DNA of 64,000 bases, from NCBI RefSeq assembly GCF_001431645.1, contig NZ_LLXU01000076.1:62001-126000 (forward strand), read 5' to 3'. Both the position numbers and the translations under genes were made by a program. The stretch comes from Stenotrophomonas panacihumi (lineage in GTDB: Bacteria; Pseudomonadota; Gammaproteobacteria; Xanthomonadales; Xanthomonadaceae). The notes beneath the pieces were generated by a model. The model worked only from the letters and a program-made list of their open reading frames with translations. It was not told the origin of the DNA and did no database searches. Numbering within the stretch: position 1 is the stretch's first letter; every line of letters starts with the position of its first letter. Below are positions 26,418-35,701 of the stretch, piece after piece.

Positions 26418-26448
26418 CCTCCCCGCGCCGCCAGGCCGGGGAGGTTTT
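26418..26448 (+). terminator. Intrinsic terminator after the TonB receptor gene
   Basis: An 8-bp GC-rich stem (CCTCCCCG with CGGGGAGG) encloses an 11-base loop and is followed directly by TTTT. It begins 14 bases after the receptor stop codon. Confidence 0.7.
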
Positions 26449-26449
26449 C

Positions 26450-26483
26450 ACGGCAGTGGCCCTCCTCCCCGGGCCACTGCCGT
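26450..26483 (+). terminator. Second strong hairpin between receptor and mannosidase genes
   Basis: A perfect 13-bp stem (ACGGCAGTGGCCC with GGGCCACTGCCGT) with an 8-base loop is followed by CTTCTT. It stands one base behind the first terminator and 13 bases before the GH2 start. It could be a tandem terminator, an attenuator or an mRNA-stabilising element. Confidence 0.6.
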
Positions 26484-26495
26484 CTTCTTGCCGGG

Positions 26496-29168
26496 ATGAC
26501 CATGAGAACCCACGCGCTGCTGCGGAACCTGCTGTGCACTGTCCTCGTGGCGATGTGCTGCGATGCCGCGCTGGCGCAGGCCTTCAGCGAAACCCGGGTC
26601 GATACCGGCTGGCAGTTCCGCCAGCGCCCGGACAGTCCGCAAGCCGCCGCGCATCCGCGCACGCTGCCGTGGCAAGCGGCCACCGTACCGGGCACCGTGC
26701 ATACCGATCTGTTCGCGCGCGGGTTGATTCCCGATCCCTACGTGGGCGCGGCCGAGGCCGGCCTGCAGTGGATCGGCCTGTCCGACTGGGAATACCGCAC
26801 CACCTTCGACGTATCGCCCCAGACGCTGGGCAATGCGCGCAGCGACCTGGTCTTCGAAGGCCTGGACACCTTCGCCGAGGTCTTCGTCAATGGCGAGAAG
26901 CTGCTCAACGCCGACAATTTCTTCCGTACCTGGCGGGTGCCGGTACAGGGCAAGCTGCGCGCGCATGGCAACGAGCTGCGCGTGGTCCTGCATTCGCCGA
27001 TCAACCGCCTGCTCCCGCAGGTGCAGGCCATGCCGGTGAAGATCGCCGGCAACTACCCCTCCCCCTACGGCGACGAGCCGACCGACGCGTTGACCGGCAA
27101 CTTCGTGCGCAAGCCCGGCTTCCACTACGGTTGGGACTGGGGCCCGCGCTATGTCACCGCCGGCGTGTGGCGGCCGGTGAAACTGCAGAGCTGGGACGCG
27201 GTACGCATCGACGACGTGCAGCTGCGCCAGGCGCAGGTGACCGAAGCGCACGCCTTGCTCGATGTCCGCGTCCGCGTGGACGCCGTGCGTGCCGGCGAGT
27301 ACGACCTGCGCGTCTGGCAGACCGCGCCGGACGGCAAGCGCACGCAGGTTGCGCAGCGCCACGCGGCGTTGAAGGCCGTCGATGGCGAGGTCGTCTCGCT
27401 GCCGGTCACGGTCGACCGGCCGCAGCGCTGGTACCCGAACGGCTATGGCGCGCAGGCGCTGTACCGCTACGACGTCGAAGTGCGCCAGGGCGGCAAGACG
27501 CTGGCGCAGGCCAGCAAGCGCACCGGCTTGCGCAGCGTGGAACTGCGCACCGATCCGGACGCGCAAGGCGCGACCTTCCATTTCGTCGTCAACGGCATCC
27601 CGGTATTCGCCAAGGGCGCCAACTACATTCCCTTCGACCTGTTCGCGCCGCGCGTGGGCGATGCGCAGCTGCGGCGCGTGCTGCAATCCGCGGTCGATGC
27701 GAACATGAACATGATTCGCGGCTGGGGCGGCGGCATCTACGAGAGCGACCACTTCTACGACCTGGCCGACGAGCTGGGCCTGATGGTCTGGCAGGACTTC
27801 ATGTTCGGCGGCGGCATGCAGCCGGCCTACGACAAGGCGTTCCGCGACAACGTGGTCGCCGAGGCGCGCGACAACGTGCGGCGCCTGCGCGACCACCCGA
27901 GCATCGTGTTGTGGTGTGGCAACAACGAGGAAGAGATCGCCTGGAAATACTGGGGCGGTGCCGACCATGGCACGTCACTGCGGGCGCGCGATCCTGCATT
28001 CGCCCGGAAGGTCTGGGACGGCTACGTGCAGCTGTTCGGCCATGACCTGCGCGAGGTCGTCGAGCAGGAAGGCGGCGGCATCCGCTATTGGGCGAGCTCG
28101 CCCAGCAACGACCTGGCCGAGGTGGCGAACACGCCGGCCGCGGGCGACATGCACTACTGGGAGGTCTGGGGAAACCCGGCGCATCCGCCGGTCAAATACC
28201 TGGAGATCACGCCGCGCTTCATGTCCGAGTACGGCCTGCAGGCCTGGCCCGCCCAGCGCACCGTGGACGCCTTCGCCCCGCGCGCGGACCAGGGCGTGGC
28301 CACGCCGGTGATCGAAGCGCACCAGAAGTTCATGGCCGGCAAGGGCAACGAGCGGCTGATGCATTACGTGGAGATGGAGTTCGGCACGCCGAAGGACTTC
28401 CCGGATTTCATCTACCTCAGCCAGGCCATGCAGGCCGAGGGCATCGAGCTGGCCGCCCTGCACCACCGCGCCAGCCGCCCGTACACGATGGGCTCGCTGT
28501 ACTGGCAGCTCAACGACGTGTGGCCGGGCGCCTCGTGGTCGAGCATCGACTGGTTCGGGCGCTGGAAGGCGCTGCAGTTCCATGCGCGCCGCTTCTTCGC
28601 CCCGGTGGCGGTGGCCGCGCTGCGCGATGCGCAGGGCCACACCGAGGTCAGCGCGCTCAACGATCGCACGGAGGCCCGCAGCGGCGAGCTGCGCCTGCGG
28701 GTGATGTCGCTGTCGGGCCAGCCGTTGCGCGACGAACGCAAGCCGGTGCAGCTGGCGCCGTTGTCCGCGACGAAGATCGCAAGCTACACCGATGCGGAAC
28801 TGCTCGGCGAGGCCGATCCACGCGCGACGGTCGCGGTGTTCGAGCTGACGGTGGCGGGCGAGCCGGTCTCGCGTAGCGTCGTGTATTTCAGCGCGGCGAA
28901 GGACATCGCATGGCCCGATCCCGGCTTGCGCGGCACGCTGCGCCGGGACGGCGACGGCTATGCGCTGGACGTGAGCACCCGCTCCCTCGCGCGTGCGACG
29001 TGGATCGACTTCGGCGAACTCGACGCCGAGTTGTCCGACAACGCGCTGACGCTGCTTCCCGGCGAAACCGTGACCGTGCGGGTGCGCAGCACCGCCTCGC
29101 TGGAAGCGCTGCGCGACGCCCTGCACCTGCGCTCGCTGGCCGATGCGGTGCAGCCGCCCTCGCGTTGA
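26496..29168 (+). CDS. GH2 beta-mannosidase
   Basis: The protein has 890 residues with a signal peptide ending at AALAQ. The N-terminal sugar-binding domain (VPGTVHTDLFARGLIPDPYVG) and the TIM-barrel motif RGWGGGIYESDHFYDLADEL are typical of GH2 beta-mannosidases. The acid/base Glu478 lies in WCGNNEEEIAW and the nucleophile Glu578 in FMSEYGLQAWP. Length matches the family (850-900). It follows the TonB receptor by 91 bases that contain two hairpins. In N-glycan breakdown it would remove the beta-linked core mannose after GH92 trimming. That pathway placement is inference from the neighbouring genes. Confidence 0.93.
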   Translation: MTMRTHALLRNLLCTVLVAMCCDAALAQAFSETRVDTGWQFRQRPDSPQAAAHPRTLPWQAATVPGTVHTDLFARGLIPDPYVGAAEAGLQWIGLSDWEYRTTFDVSPQTLGNARSDLVFEGLDTFAEVFVNGEKLLNADNFFRTWRVPVQGKLRAHGNELRVVLHSPINRLLPQVQAMPVKIAGNYPSPYGDEPTDALTGNFVRKPGFHYGWDWGPRYVTAGVWRPVKLQSWDAVRIDDVQLRQAQVTEAHALLDVRVRVDAVRAGEYDLRVWQTAPDGKRTQVAQRHAALKAVDGEVVSLPVTVDRPQRWYPNGYGAQALYRYDVEVRQGGKTLAQASKRTGLRSVELRTDPDAQGATFHFVVNGIPVFAKGANYIPFDLFAPRVGDAQLRRVLQSAVDANMNMIRGWGGGIYESDHFYDLADELGLMVWQDFMFGGGMQPAYDKAFRDNVVAEARDNVRRLRDHPSIVLWCGNNEEEIAWKYWGGADHGTSLRARDPAFARKVWDGYVQLFGHDLREVVEQEGGGIRYWASSPSNDLAEVANTPAAGDMHYWEVWGNPAHPPVKYLEITPRFMSEYGLQAWPAQRTVDAFAPRADQGVATPVIEAHQKFMAGKGNERLMHYVEMEFGTPKDFPDFIYLSQAMQAEGIELAALHHRASRPYTMGSLYWQLNDVWPGASWSSIDWFGRWKALQFHARRFFAPVAVAALRDAQGHTEVSALNDRTEARSGELRLRVMSLSGQPLRDERKPVQLAPLSATKIASYTDAELLGEADPRATVAVFELTVAGEPVSRSVVYFSAAKDIAWPDPGLRGTLRRDGDGYALDVSTRSLARATWIDFGELDAELSDNALTLLPGETVTVRVRSTASLEALRDALHLRSLADAVQPPSR

Positions 29169-29189
29169 GGGTGCCCGGCGGTTCGTGCC

Positions 29190-29879
29190 TCAGAGTTTGA
29201 CGAACCGCTGGATCTTCCGCGCCAGCCAGCCACTGAACACCAGCGGCGCATCCAGCGCGGACACGCAGATGCAGGGCACGCCCGGCGCGGTCACGGGCTG
29301 GTGCTCCACGTCCTGGTCCAGGTCGGCCACGTCCCCGGGTGCGAACAGCCCGAGCGAATCGTTGTAGGCGCCTTGCAGGATGTGCGTCAGCTCGCTGCGG
29401 CCATGGCTGTGCATCGGCAACGACTTGCCCGGCGCGATCCGCAGCATGATCAGCGATGGCATGTCCGCCGCGCGCAGGCAATGCACGCCCGGCGCCATCC
29501 AGCGCCAGCGCAGGGCGCGGTAGGAGCTGCCGAAGTAAGGCTGCAGCGCGTGCGGCAGGCGGTCCGCATCGGGTGCGACGGGTGCCGGCGAGGTCTCGCG
29601 CCGGGGATGCGGCGTGGCGATGGTCTCGGCCGGGTCGTCCTGCGACCCGAGCCGGGCCAGCATCTGTGCGCGCAACGCGTCGCGGCGTGCCTGCGGCAGG
29701 GGGTCGTTGTGCGCCTGGTCGAGCAGCGCCGCGCCGAAGCCTTCGGCCTCGCGCGCCGCGCGGCGGCAGTGCGCGCATTGTTCCAGGTGCGCGCTGGCGA
29801 CAATCGCCATCGCGGGCGCCAGGGCGCCGGCCGCATAGCCGATGAGCGTGGATTCGTGCAGGTGGTGGCGGGGATTCAT
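29190..29879 (-). CDS. chrR: ChrR-type zinc cupin anti-sigma factor
   Basis: The protein has 229 residues. The N-terminal anti-sigma domain carries His6, His31, Cys35 and Cys38 (HLEQCAHC), the same spacing as the zinc ligands of Rhodobacter sphaeroides ChrR. A C-terminal cupin has PMHSHGRSELTHILQGAYND and a later DQDVEHQPV, likely a second metal site. Its ATG overlaps the stop codon of the sigma gene (ATGA), a sign of translational coupling. In ChrR systems singlet oxygen triggers release of the sigma factor. The much longer open frame reaching 32180 on this strand is a shadow of the opposite-strand operon. Confidence 0.9.
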   Translation of the reverse strand: MNPRHHLHESTLIGYAAGALAPAMAIVASAHLEQCAHCRRAAREAEGFGAALLDQAHNDPLPQARRDALRAQMLARLGSQDDPAETIATPHPRRETSPAPVAPDADRLPHALQPYFGSSYRALRWRWMAPGVHCLRAADMPSLIMLRIAPGKSLPMHSHGRSELTHILQGAYNDSLGLFAPGDVADLDQDVEHQPVTAPGVPCICVSALDAPLVFSGWLARKIQRFVKL

Positions 29880-30448
29880 GCGCCCCCTCCCACCTTGGAC
29901 TGCAGGTGCAGGAACGCCCGCCGCAAATGCGACTTCACCGTCCCCAGCGGCATCCCGAGTGCCTGCGCGATGTCGCCGTGGCTCTTGGCTTCGAAGTACG
30001 ACATGCGCACCAGCCGCGCCTGGATCGCCGGCAGCTCGTGGATGCGCTGGCGTATCCGCGCATGGTCGGCGAACTGTTCGGCGGTGCCGCCGGGCGTGGG
30101 GTCTTCCATCGCCGCCTGCTCGACGACCTCCTGCGCATGCTGCCAGGCCCGCTCGCGGCGGATGCGGTCGATATGCAGGTTGCGCGCGATGCGGTACAGC
30201 CAGGTGCTGAGCACGCTGCGCGCCGGGTCGAAGCGGTCGGCGTGCTGCCACAGTCGCAGCAGGCACTCCTGCGCAAGGTCCTCGGCGGTCGCCTCGCCCG
30301 CGCCGAGCCCGCGCAGGTACACGCACAGGCGCGGCATGAAGTGGTCGTAGATGCGCATGAAGCCTTCGCGGTCGCGCAGGCGCGCCACGGCCTCCATGTC
30401 CTGGGCCCAGTCCTTCGGCTCGTTGGTCGGCTGGGCGGCGCTGGACAT
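29876..30448 (-). CDS. ECF RNA polymerase sigma factor partnered with ChrR
   Basis: The 190-residue protein has sigma region 2 (YDHFMPRLCVYLRGLG, DLAQECLLRLWQHADRFDPA, WLYRIARNLHIDRIRRE) and region 4 (YFEAKSHGDIAQALGMPLGT, VKSHLRRAFLHL). The start at 30448 gives the expected ECF length; the frame is open further upstream without a binding site. The stop overlaps the chrR start by four bases. A candidate promoter of the same type as the one serving the divergent lipid operon lies about 95 bases upstream, which suggests autoregulation. It most resembles the RpoE/ChrR (ECF11-like) group. Confidence 0.9.
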   Translation of the reverse strand: MSSAAQPTNEPKDWAQDMEAVARLRDREGFMRIYDHFMPRLCVYLRGLGAGEATAEDLAQECLLRLWQHADRFDPARSVLSTWLYRIARNLHIDRIRRERAWQHAQEVVEQAAMEDPTPGGTAEQFADHARIRQRIHELPAIQARLVRMSYFEAKSHGDIAQALGMPLGTVKSHLRRAFLHLQSKVGGGA

Positions 30449-30541
30449 GATTCTCGCCGCCTCGAAGGCGGAGTGCGCGGAAGGGCCAGGTGGACGGTAC
30501 ATCGGGCGTCGGTTCGATTGGCGTGAAGGTTCTCCTCCTTC

Positions 30542-30568
30542 TACGTACGACGCCGCCGCTTGGATGCA
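30542..30568 (-). promoter_or_regulatory. Candidate ECF-sigma promoter for the sigma/chrR operon
   Basis: On the minus strand TGCATCC is followed by 16 bases and CGTA. The same TGCATCC-N16-CGTA arrangement occurs on the plus strand 21 bases away, pointing at the lipid operon. The layout resembles the R. sphaeroides RpoE consensus TGATC-N18-TA, with one extra base in each part. Confidence 0.6.
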
Positions 30569-30589
30569 AGGGCGGATTCGCCGAAGCCG

Positions 30590-30616
30590 TGCATCCGTTT
30601 GCCGCTCCCGTGCGTA
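30590..30616 (+). promoter_or_regulatory. Candidate ECF-sigma promoter for the lipid-modification operon
   Basis: TGCATCC at 30590-30596 is followed by 16 bases and CGTA at 30613-30616. This leaves a leader of about 25 bases to the desaturase start at 30648. It mirrors the promoter on the other strand at 30542-30568. Confidence 0.6.
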
Positions 30617-30647
30617 CAACACACCATAGCCTGCAGAGATCCGTGCC

Positions 30648-31604
30648 ATGGCCCGACCATCCGCCGCTGTACCCGCCCCGCGCTGGCGCCTGCCGGCCGC
30701 CGTGCGGCGCTGGTTCGACACCGAGGCCGGCGCGCAGGTCGCCGACCCCGCCGACGCCCGGCGCATCGCCTGGCTGCGCGCCGTGCCCTTCATCGGCATG
30801 CACCTGGCCTGCCTGGGCGCGCTGTGGACGGGCGTGTCGTGGGTGGCCGTGATCGTGGCGGTGCTGCTGTACGCCGTGCGCATGTTCGCCATTACGGCGT
30901 TCTACCACCGCTATTTCTCCCATCGCACCTTCGAGGCCTCGCGCGGCGTGCAGTTCGTGTTCGCGGTGATCGGCGCGGCCAGCGTGCAGCGCGGCCCGTT
31001 GTGGTGGGCGGCGCACCATCGCACGCATCATCGCCATGCCGACCAGGCGGAAGATCCGCATTCGCCGCGCACGCAGGGCTTCTGGCGCAGCCACATGGGC
31101 TGGTTCCTGACCCGCGCGGCGTTCGCCACGGACTGGGGCCGGATCCCGGACCTGGTGAAGTATCCGGAGCTGCGCTGGCTCGACCGCTTCGACCTGGTCG
31201 TGCCGGTGGCGCTCGCCGCCGGGCTGTACCTGCTCGGCAGCGTGCTGGAAGCGACGGCGCCCGGGCTGCACACCAATGGCCCGCAGATGCTGGTGTGGGG
31301 CTTCTTCATCTCCACGGTGGTGCTGTTCCATGCCACCGTCACGATCAACTCGCTGGCGCATCGTTTCGGACGCCGCCGCTTCCCTACCCGCGATGACAGC
31401 CGCAACAACTTCTGGCTCGCGCTGCTCACCTTCGGCGAGGGCTGGCACAACAACCACCACTTCTTCCCCGGCACCGCCCGGCAGGGCTTTCGCTGGTGGG
31501 AAGTCGACCTGACCTGGTACGGCCTGCGCGCGATGGCGGCGTTGGGGCTGGTGCGCGGGCTCAAACCGGTGCCCGCCTGGGTGCTGGCCAAGGCGGAGCG
31601 CTGA
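30648..31604 (+). CDS. Membrane fatty acyl desaturase
   Basis: The protein has 318 residues with four membrane segments and the three histidine boxes of membrane di-iron desaturases. These are HRYFSH at 87-92, HRTHH at 124-128 and HNNHH at 267-271, the last within [14 protein letters not shown]. This is the acyl-CoA/acyl-lipid delta-9 type. It is the first gene of the seven-gene operon controlled, in all likelihood, by the divergent ECF sigma factor. The following gene starts three bases after its stop. Insertion of a double bond would supply the unsaturated chains used by the downstream methyltransferases. Confidence 0.9.
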   Translation: MARPSAAVPAPRWRLPAAVRRWFDTEAGAQVADPADARRIAWLRAVPFIGMHLACLGALWTGVSWVAVIVAVLLYAVRMFAITAFYHRYFSHRTFEASRGVQFVFAVIGAASVQRGPLWWAAHHRTHHRHADQAEDPHSPRTQGFWRSHMGWFLTRAAFATDWGRIPDLVKYPELRWLDRFDLVVPVALAAGLYLLGSVLEATAPGLHTNGPQMLVWGFFISTVVLFHATVTINSLAHRFGRRRFPTRDDSRNNFWLALLTFGEGWHNNHHFFPGTARQGFRWWEVDLTWYGLRAMAALGLVRGLKPVPAWVLAKAER

Positions 31605-31607
31605 GCC

Positions 31608-32888
31608 ATGCGCATCGCGGTCATCGGTTCGGGCATCGCGGGGCTGGCCAGCGCGTGGTGGCTGCAGCGCAACCACGAGGTCACGCTGATGGAGGCCAAT
31701 GACTACCTCGGCGGCCACACCCACACGCACCGGGTCGAGATCGACGGCCAGGTGCTCTCGGTGGATACCGGCTTCATCGTGTTCAACCCGCAGCACTATC
31801 CGTTGTTGACGGCGTTGTTCGACGAGCTCGGCGTGGCCAGCCAGCCGACGACCATGAGCTTCTCCGTGCACAGCGAGCGCTCGGGCGTGGAGTACAACGC
31901 CACCACGTTCGATACGCTGTTCTGCCAGCGCCGCAATCTGGTGTCCCCGCGCTTCTGGGGCATGCTCGCCGACCTGCGCCGCTTTTACCGCGACGCCCCT
32001 GCCTTGCTGGCGGGGGACGAGGAAGGGCCGAGCCTGGCCGAGTATGTCCGTGCGCAGGGCTACGGCGAGGCGTTCGTCGAAGAGCACCTGTTCCCCATGG
32101 CCAGTGCGCTGTGGTCGGCGCCGGCCGCGGCAATCGGCGCGTTCCCGGCGCGCTACATGGTGCAGTTCATGGCCAACCACCAGATGTTGCAGGTCAACGC
32201 ACGGGCGCCGTGGCGCGTGGTGCGGGGCGGCTCCGCGCGCTATGTGGAGGCGATGCGCCGGCAGTGGCGGGTGGAGACCCGGCTTTCATCGCCGGTCCAC
32301 CGCATCGAGCGACTGCCGGAGGGTGTGCGCGTCCATGGCCTGGCCGGCAGCGAGGTCTTCGATGAGGTCGTACTGGCGTGCCACAGCGACCAGGCGCTGG
32401 CCCTGCTGGGCGATGCGGATGCGCGCGAGCGCGAGGTGCTTTCGGCGATCCGCTACCAGCCCAACGAGGTCGTGCTGCACACCGACGAGCGCCTGCTGCC
32501 GCGCCACCGCAAGGCGTGGGCGGCCTGGAACGCGCATATCCCGCGCGACCCCGCCGATGCCTGCACGGTGAGCTATTGCATGAACCTGCTGCAGGGCCTG
32601 CCGACACCCACGCCGCTCATCGCCACGCTCAACCGCAGCGAGGCGATCGACCCGGCGCGCGTCCTGCGTCGCCTGCGCTACGCGCACCCCATCCACGATG
32701 CCGCGATGGTGCGCGCGCAGCGCCGCTGGGACGAGATCCAGGGCCATCGCCGCACGTGGTTCGCCGGTGCCTACTGGGGTTGGGGATTCCACGAAGATGG
32801 CATCCGCAGTGCACGGCGCGTGGTGGATGCGATGGCCGCGCGCGGAGAAGAGCGGCTTGCCCCGCCCCGCGAGGTGGCGCCCGCATGA
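31608..32888 (+). CDS. FAD-dependent oxidoreductase (amine-oxidase-like)
   Basis: The 426-residue protein opens with a Rossmann FAD motif [18 protein letters not shown] and [13 protein letters not shown], characteristic of the NAD(P)-binding/amine oxidase family found beside DUF1365 and CFA-synthase genes. The mid part [20 protein letters not shown] and the C-terminal [14 protein letters not shown] support membership in this subfamily. It starts three bases after the desaturase and overlaps the DUF1365 gene by ATGA. Relatives in alphaproteobacteria belong to the ChrR-controlled, singlet-oxygen-induced gene set. The reaction is probably on a membrane acyl chain, but this is inference. Confidence 0.88.
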   Translation: MRIAVIGSGIAGLASAWWLQRNHEVTLMEANDYLGGHTHTHRVEIDGQVLSVDTGFIVFNPQHYPLLTALFDELGVASQPTTMSFSVHSERSGVEYNATTFDTLFCQRRNLVSPRFWGMLADLRRFYRDAPALLAGDEEGPSLAEYVRAQGYGEAFVEEHLFPMASALWSAPAAAIGAFPARYMVQFMANHQMLQVNARAPWRVVRGGSARYVEAMRRQWRVETRLSSPVHRIERLPEGVRVHGLAGSEVFDEVVLACHSDQALALLGDADAREREVLSAIRYQPNEVVLHTDERLLPRHRKAWAAWNAHIPRDPADACTVSYCMNLLQGLPTPTPLIATLNRSEAIDPARVLRRLRYAHPIHDAAMVRAQRRWDEIQGHRRTWFAGAYWGWGFHEDGIRSARRVVDAMAARGEERLAPPREVAPA

Positions 32889-33652
32889 GCGCCAGCGCGC
32901 TGTATTTCGGCCATGTCGTGCATCGGCGCCATGCGCCGCATGCGCATGCGTTCCGCTATCCCATCGCGCAGCTCATGGTGGACCTGGACGAGCTGCCCGG
33001 GCTCTTCGCGCGGCGCTGGCTGTGGTCGGTGGACCGCCCGAACCTGGCCGCGTTCCATCGTCGCGATTACCTCGGCGCGCCGGAGGTGCCGTTGTCCGAA
33101 GCGGTGCGCGACAGGGTGGAGGAAGAACTGGGGCGCCGCCCGACCGGCCCGATCCGCCTGCTCACCCATCCGCGCTACGCCGGGCATGTCTTCAACCCGG
33201 TGAGCTTCTATTACTGCTACGCGGCCGACGGGCAGACGCTGGCGTGCATCGTCGCCGAGATCACCAACACGCCGTGGAAGCAGCGCCACGCCTACGTCCT
33301 GCCGGTCGAGACGGCGGAACGGCGCGGCGAGGTCCTGCGCTGGCGCTTCGACAAGCGCTTCCACGTTTCGCCCTTCATGCCCATGGATTGCGCCTACGAC
33401 TGGCGCTTCGGCGCGCCGGGCGAGCGGCTGGACGTGCACATGCAGGTCTGGCGCGATGGCGTGCGCCAGTTCGACGCGACCCAGCACATGCAGCGCCGGC
33501 CGCTCGATGGCCCCGGCCTGGCGCGCGTGCTGGCGCGCTATCCGCTGATGACCCTGCAGGTCGTCGGCGCCATCCACTGGCACGCACTGCGGTTGTGGCT
33601 CAAGCGCAACCCCGTGCACGACCACCCTACCCTCGCCGGGAGATCGAGATGA
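32885..33652 (+). CDS. DUF1365 family protein
   Basis: The 255-residue protein has the family's conserved blocks. These are [20 protein letters not shown] at the N-terminus, [18 protein letters not shown] in the middle and [19 protein letters not shown] later. It overlaps both neighbours by four bases (ATGA), which indicates translational coupling with the FAD oxidoreductase and CFA-type methyltransferase genes. The family almost always occurs in this gene order, but a defined biochemical activity is not established to my knowledge. The constant pairing implies a part in fatty-acid modification. Confidence 0.9.
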   Translation: MSASALYFGHVVHRRHAPHAHAFRYPIAQLMVDLDELPGLFARRWLWSVDRPNLAAFHRRDYLGAPEVPLSEAVRDRVEEELGRRPTGPIRLLTHPRYAGHVFNPVSFYYCYAADGQTLACIVAEITNTPWKQRHAYVLPVETAERRGEVLRWRFDKRFHVSPFMPMDCAYDWRFGAPGERLDVHMQVWRDGVRQFDATQHMQRRPLDGPGLARVLARYPLMTLQVVGAIHWHALRLWLKRNPVHDHPTLAGRSR

Positions 33653-34908
33653 ACCCGATGCACCGCACCCTTTCCCTGTCGCGCCCCGGCACGCTGGACC
33701 AGTTCCTGCGCGCGCGCTTGCTGCAACAGTTGGCGAACCTGCGCGATGGCGCCCTGTGCGTGCGCGATGCGCTGGGCGAAGTCGTGCTGGGCGATGCGAG
33801 CGGCCCGTTGCGGGCTGTCGTCACCATCGAGGACCCGGCGTTCTACCGCGCCGTGGCCGCACAGGGCAGCGTCGGCGCGGGCGAGGCCTATATCCGCGGC
33901 GACTGGCACTGCGACGACCTCGTCGCCCTGGTGCGGCTGCTGGTGCGCAACCGCGACCTGCTCGACGGCATGGAGCGCGGGCCGGCGCGGATCGGCGGCT
34001 GGCTGTTGCGCGGGTGGAACCGGCTGCGGCGTAACACCCGCGACGGTAGCCGCCGCAACATCGCCGCGCATTACGACCTCGGCAACAAGTTCTTCGCGCT
34101 GTTCCTTTCCCCGGACCTGATGTATTCCTCGGCGATCTTCGCCGACCCGGCCGAATCGCTCGAAGCCGCCTCGCATCGCAAGCTCGAACGCATCTGCCGG
34201 CAGCTGCGCCTGCAACCGGGCGACCGCGTGATCGAGATCGGCACCGGTTGGGGCGGCTTCGCGCTGCATGCGGCGCGGTACTACGGCTGCCACGTCACCA
34301 CCACCACCATTTCCGCCGAGCAGTACGCGCTGGCGGAGGAACGCATCCGGGAAGCCGGGCTGGAATCGCGCATCACCCTGCTGCAGCAGGACTACCGCGA
34401 CCTGCAGGGCGAGTACGACAAGCTGGTGTCGATCGAGATGATCGAGGCCATCGGCGCCGAATTCCTCGACACCTATTTCTCCACCGTGGCGCGTCTGCTC
34501 AAGCCCGAGGGGCTGGCCCTGCTGCAGGCCATCACCATCGAGGACACGCGCTACGCGCAGGCGCTGCGCAGCGTGGACTACATCAAGCGCTTCGTGTTTC
34601 CCGGCAGCTTCATCCCGTCGATCGAGGCGATGCTGCGCGCCAAGACCCGGGCCAGCGACCTGCAGCTCGTCGGCCAGCACGACTTCGGCCATTCCTACGC
34701 GTTGACCCTGCGCAACTGGCGGCAGCGTTTCCTCGGCCAGCGCCCTGCCGTGCGCGCGCAGGGTTTCGACGAGGCGTTCATCCGCCTGTGGGAGTTCTAC
34801 CTGGCCTATTGCGAGGGCGGCTTCCTGGAGCGCTCCATCGGCGTATCGCATCTGCTGCTCGCGCGCCCCGGCTACCGCCCGCCGCTGGCGGTGGATGCGG
34901 AGGGCTGA
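33649..34908 (+). CDS. Cyclopropane-fatty-acyl-phospholipid synthase family methyltransferase 1
   Basis: The protein has 419 residues. The N-terminal CFA domain includes [20 protein letters not shown]. The SAM-binding part includes [40 protein letters not shown] and [17 protein letters not shown]. Late motifs [14 protein letters not shown] and the C-terminal [10 protein letters not shown] match canonical CFA synthases. It adds a methylene or methyl group to unsaturated phospholipid acyl chains using S-adenosylmethionine. It overlaps the DUF1365 stop by ATGA and ends four bases before the DUF1295 gene. Confidence 0.92.
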   Translation: MNPMHRTLSLSRPGTLDQFLRARLLQQLANLRDGALCVRDALGEVVLGDASGPLRAVVTIEDPAFYRAVAAQGSVGAGEAYIRGDWHCDDLVALVRLLVRNRDLLDGMERGPARIGGWLLRGWNRLRRNTRDGSRRNIAAHYDLGNKFFALFLSPDLMYSSAIFADPAESLEAASHRKLERICRQLRLQPGDRVIEIGTGWGGFALHAARYYGCHVTTTTISAEQYALAEERIREAGLESRITLLQQDYRDLQGEYDKLVSIEMIEAIGAEFLDTYFSTVARLLKPEGLALLQAITIEDTRYAQALRSVDYIKRFVFPGSFIPSIEAMLRAKTRASDLQLVGQHDFGHSYALTLRNWRQRFLGQRPAVRAQGFDEAFIRLWEFYLAYCEGGFLERSIGVSHLLLARPGYRPPLAVDAEG

Positions 34909-34912
34909 GGCG

Positions 34913-35701
34913 ATGGGCGCGCTGGCGTGGGTGGCACTCGCGATGCTGGGCGTGATGCTGGCTGGCTGGGCGTGGCAGCGCCGGCACCAGAACATCGGCA
35001 TCGTCGATGCGTTGTGGGCATTGGGCGTGGGCGGCAGCGCGGTGGCGATCGCGGCGGCCGGCGATGGCGCGCCCGCCGTGCGCGTGGCATTGGCGGTGTT
35101 CGGCGGCCTGTGGGGCCTGCGGCTGGGCTGGCATCTGTGGCAGCGCGTGCGCGGCGAAGCGGAAGACGGGCGCTATGCGCATCTGCGCGCGCACTGGCAC
35201 GGCCACCAGGGCTGGATCCTCGGCTTCTTCATCGGCCAGGCATTGCTGGTGGTGTTGTTCGCGCTGCCCTTCGTCGCGGCGGCGGGGCAGCCGGAGGCCA
35301 GCGCGTGGCGAATCGCGCTGGCGGCGGTGGTCTGGGGAGTGAGTGTCGGCGGCGAAGCCATCGCCGACCGGCAGCTGGCGCGCTTCAGGGCGGATCCTTC
35401 GAACAAGGGCCAGGTCTGCCGTGTCGGCCTGTGGCGATATTCGCGCCATCCGAACTACTTCTTCGAATGGCTGCACTGGTTCACCTACGTCGTGCTGGCC
35501 GCCGGCGCGCCGTTGGGTTGGCTGGCGTGGAGCGGGCCGGTGGTCATGTACGTCTTCCTGCGCTGGCTCAGCGGCGTGCCCTATACGGAGCAGCAGGCGT
35601 TGCGCACGCGCGGCCAGGCCTATCGGGATTACCAGCGCACCACCTCGATGATCTTTCCCTGGCCGCCGCGCCGTTCTCCTGCTTCGGAGTCCCCGCCATG
35701 A
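34913..35701 (+). CDS. DUF1295 membrane protein (steroid-reductase/ICMT-like)
   Basis: The 262-residue protein has about six membrane helices. It has the DUF1295 pattern RRHQNIGIVDALWALGVGG near the N-terminus, GLWRYSRHPNYFFEWLHWFT in the C-terminal half and the final YRDYQRTTSMIFPWPP. This fold is related to steroid 5-alpha-reductases and isoprenylcysteine methyltransferases. GAGG seven bases upstream supports the ATG at 34913. The stop overlaps the start of the second CFA-like gene (ATGA). Its place between two lipid methyltransferases suggests a reductive step on acyl chains (inference). Confidence 0.9.
   Translation: MGALAWVALAMLGVMLAGWAWQRRHQNIGIVDALWALGVGGSAVAIAAAGDGAPAVRVALAVFGGLWGLRLGWHLWQRVRGEAEDGRYAHLRAHWHGHQGWILGFFIGQALLVVLFALPFVAAAGQPEASAWRIALAAVVWGVSVGGEAIADRQLARFRADPSNKGQVCRVGLWRYSRHPNYFFEWLHWFTYVVLAAGAPLGWLAWSGPVVMYVFLRWLSGVPYTEQQALRTRGQAYRDYQRTTSMIFPWPPRRSPASESPP

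Noticed and set aside
23291-26695. Minus-strand open frame of 1134 codons opposite the TonB receptor
   Set aside because: The receptor on the other strand has signal, plug and barrel features. The mirror frame has none and crosses two terminator hairpins.
29190-32180. Minus-strand open frame of 996 codons that would fuse chrR to upstream sequence
   Set aside because: Only the last 229 codons match a protein family. The remainder is antisense to the desaturase and FAD oxidoreductase genes.
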